A DNA stretch of 33,741 nt, taken from Candidatus Anaeroferrophillacea bacterium. Lineage in GTDB: Bacteria; Desulfobacterota; Anaeroferrophillalia; Anaeroferrophillales; Anaeroferrophillaceae. Below, one piece after another: positions 33,283 to 33,741 of this stretch. The stretch lies in assembly GCA_016933675.1 (NCBI GenBank), contig JAFGAM010000141.1, positions 1 through 33,741 on the forward strand, read 5' to 3'. How positions within the stretch are numbered: the first letter of the stretch is position 1; the number at the start of each line of letters is the position of its first letter. Below the pieces are notes generated by a model. That model did no database searches. It had not been told where the DNA came from and saw only the letters and a program-made list of their open reading frames with translations. The translations under genes were made by a program, and so were the position numbers.

Positions 33283-33597
33283 CTACAGCTTGATTTCCAC
33301 ATCCACCCCGGCCGATAAATCCAGCTTCATCAGGGCATCCACGGTCTGCTGGGTCGGCTCGACGATATCGATCAGCCGTTTATGGGTCCGCATTTCGAAC
33401 TGCTCGCGGGACTTCTTGTTGACATGGGGAGAACGCAAAACGCAATACTTGTTGATCCGCGTCGGCAGCACGATGGGACCGGCAACCGCGGCACCCGTCC
33501 GTTTGGCGGTATTCACGATCTCCTGTACCGACTGGTCCAGGATCTTATGATCGTAGGCCTTGAGCCGAATACGAATCTTCTGGTTCGTCAACGTCAT
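33283..33597 (-). CDS. rpsJ: 30S ribosomal protein S10 (NusE)
   Basis: 104 residues: [40 protein letters not shown] and [20 protein letters not shown]. Besides its ribosomal role it pairs with NusB in antitermination. It is 58 nt after tuf, with no terminator or promoter visible between, so it may be co-transcribed with tuf. Confidence 0.98.
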   Translation of the reverse strand: MTLTNQKIRIRLKAYDHKILDQSVQEIVNTAKRTGAAVAGPIVLPTRINKYCVLRSPHVNKKSREQFEMRTHKRLIDIVEPTQQTVDALMKLDLSAGVDVEIKL

Positions 33598-33655
33598 GAA
33601 TCACCGTCTCCATCCTGCGGCGCCGCCGGTTTCAGCGGCCGACCGATACCTTCCG

Positions 33656-33741
33656 TTACTCGATAATCTCACTGACCACGCCGGCACCGACGGTGCGGCC
33701 GCCTTCACGGATCGCGAAGCGCAGCCCTTCCTCCATGGCAA
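33656..33741 (-). CDS. tuf: Elongation factor Tu, C-terminal end only (5' part beyond the window)
   Basis: The visible 27 residues AMEEGLRFAIREGGRTVGAG plus VVSEIIE are the invariant C-terminus of EF-Tu, the GTPase delivering aminoacyl-tRNA to the ribosome. The order tuf-rpsJ is the classical str-S10 junction. The rest of the gene lies outside the window. Confidence 0.96.
   Translation of the reverse strand, partial: AMEEGLRFAIREGGRTVGAGVVSEIIE

Overview
The window is a GC-rich chromosomal segment from a diderm (Gram-negative) bacterium. The combination of an LDH-like malate dehydrogenase, an Mla lipid-transport operon carrying its own mlaA, a response regulator with an HD-GYP output, zinc-type S14/S4/L36, and a palindromic repeat of a kind I associate with deltaproteobacterial genomes suggests Desulfobacterota/Desulfuromonadia-like relatives. 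That placement is inference; no rRNA or tRNA gene is present to confirm it.

Layout, left to right. (1) 1-5506, minus strand: the operon mlaE-mlaF-mlaD-mlaA-mlaC ends in a small cyclic-nucleotide-binding protein translationally coupled to mlaC, followed by mdh, which runs off the left edge. (2) 5586-7616: a divergent pair, an amidohydrolase (minus) and an enoyl-CoA hydratase (plus) with a clear terminator. (3) 7762-8201: a gene-free stretch holding a 105-bp imperfect palindromic repeat. (4) 8202-10026, minus: a self-contained two-gene unit with its own promoter and terminator, a ParA-type ATPase plus a membrane-anchored coiled-coil protein with a basic N-terminus. (5) 10049-11527, minus: a REC/HD-GYP regulator, divergent from (6) 11946-17086, plus: cobU-cobS-histidine phosphatase-rlpA-cobT-kinase. 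The cobT product is of the archaeal/cyanobacterial type, and two envelope-type genes are interleaved with the cobalamin nucleotide-loop genes.

(7) 17084-33741, minus: the end of tuf and then the continuous S10-spc-alpha ribosomal supercluster, rpsJ to rplQ, with secY, adk, map, infA, rpmJ and rpoA in the usual order, closed by a strong terminator that it shares face to face with the cob operon. Several starts here are TTG with strong Shine-Dalgarno sequences (rpsD, rpsE, secY). The operon is mostly tight, but four gaps are unusually long (rplC-rplD 193, rpsS-rplV 180, rpmD-rplO 253, rpoA-rplQ 159 nt). Two of these contain decayed copies of the palindromic repeat, and one contains a strong nested hairpin.

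Best candidates for something undescribed: the ParA/coiled-coil membrane pair at 8280-9961; the degenerate palindromic repeat family lodged inside essential operons; and the mixed cobalamin/peptidoglycan operon with an archaeal-type CobT.
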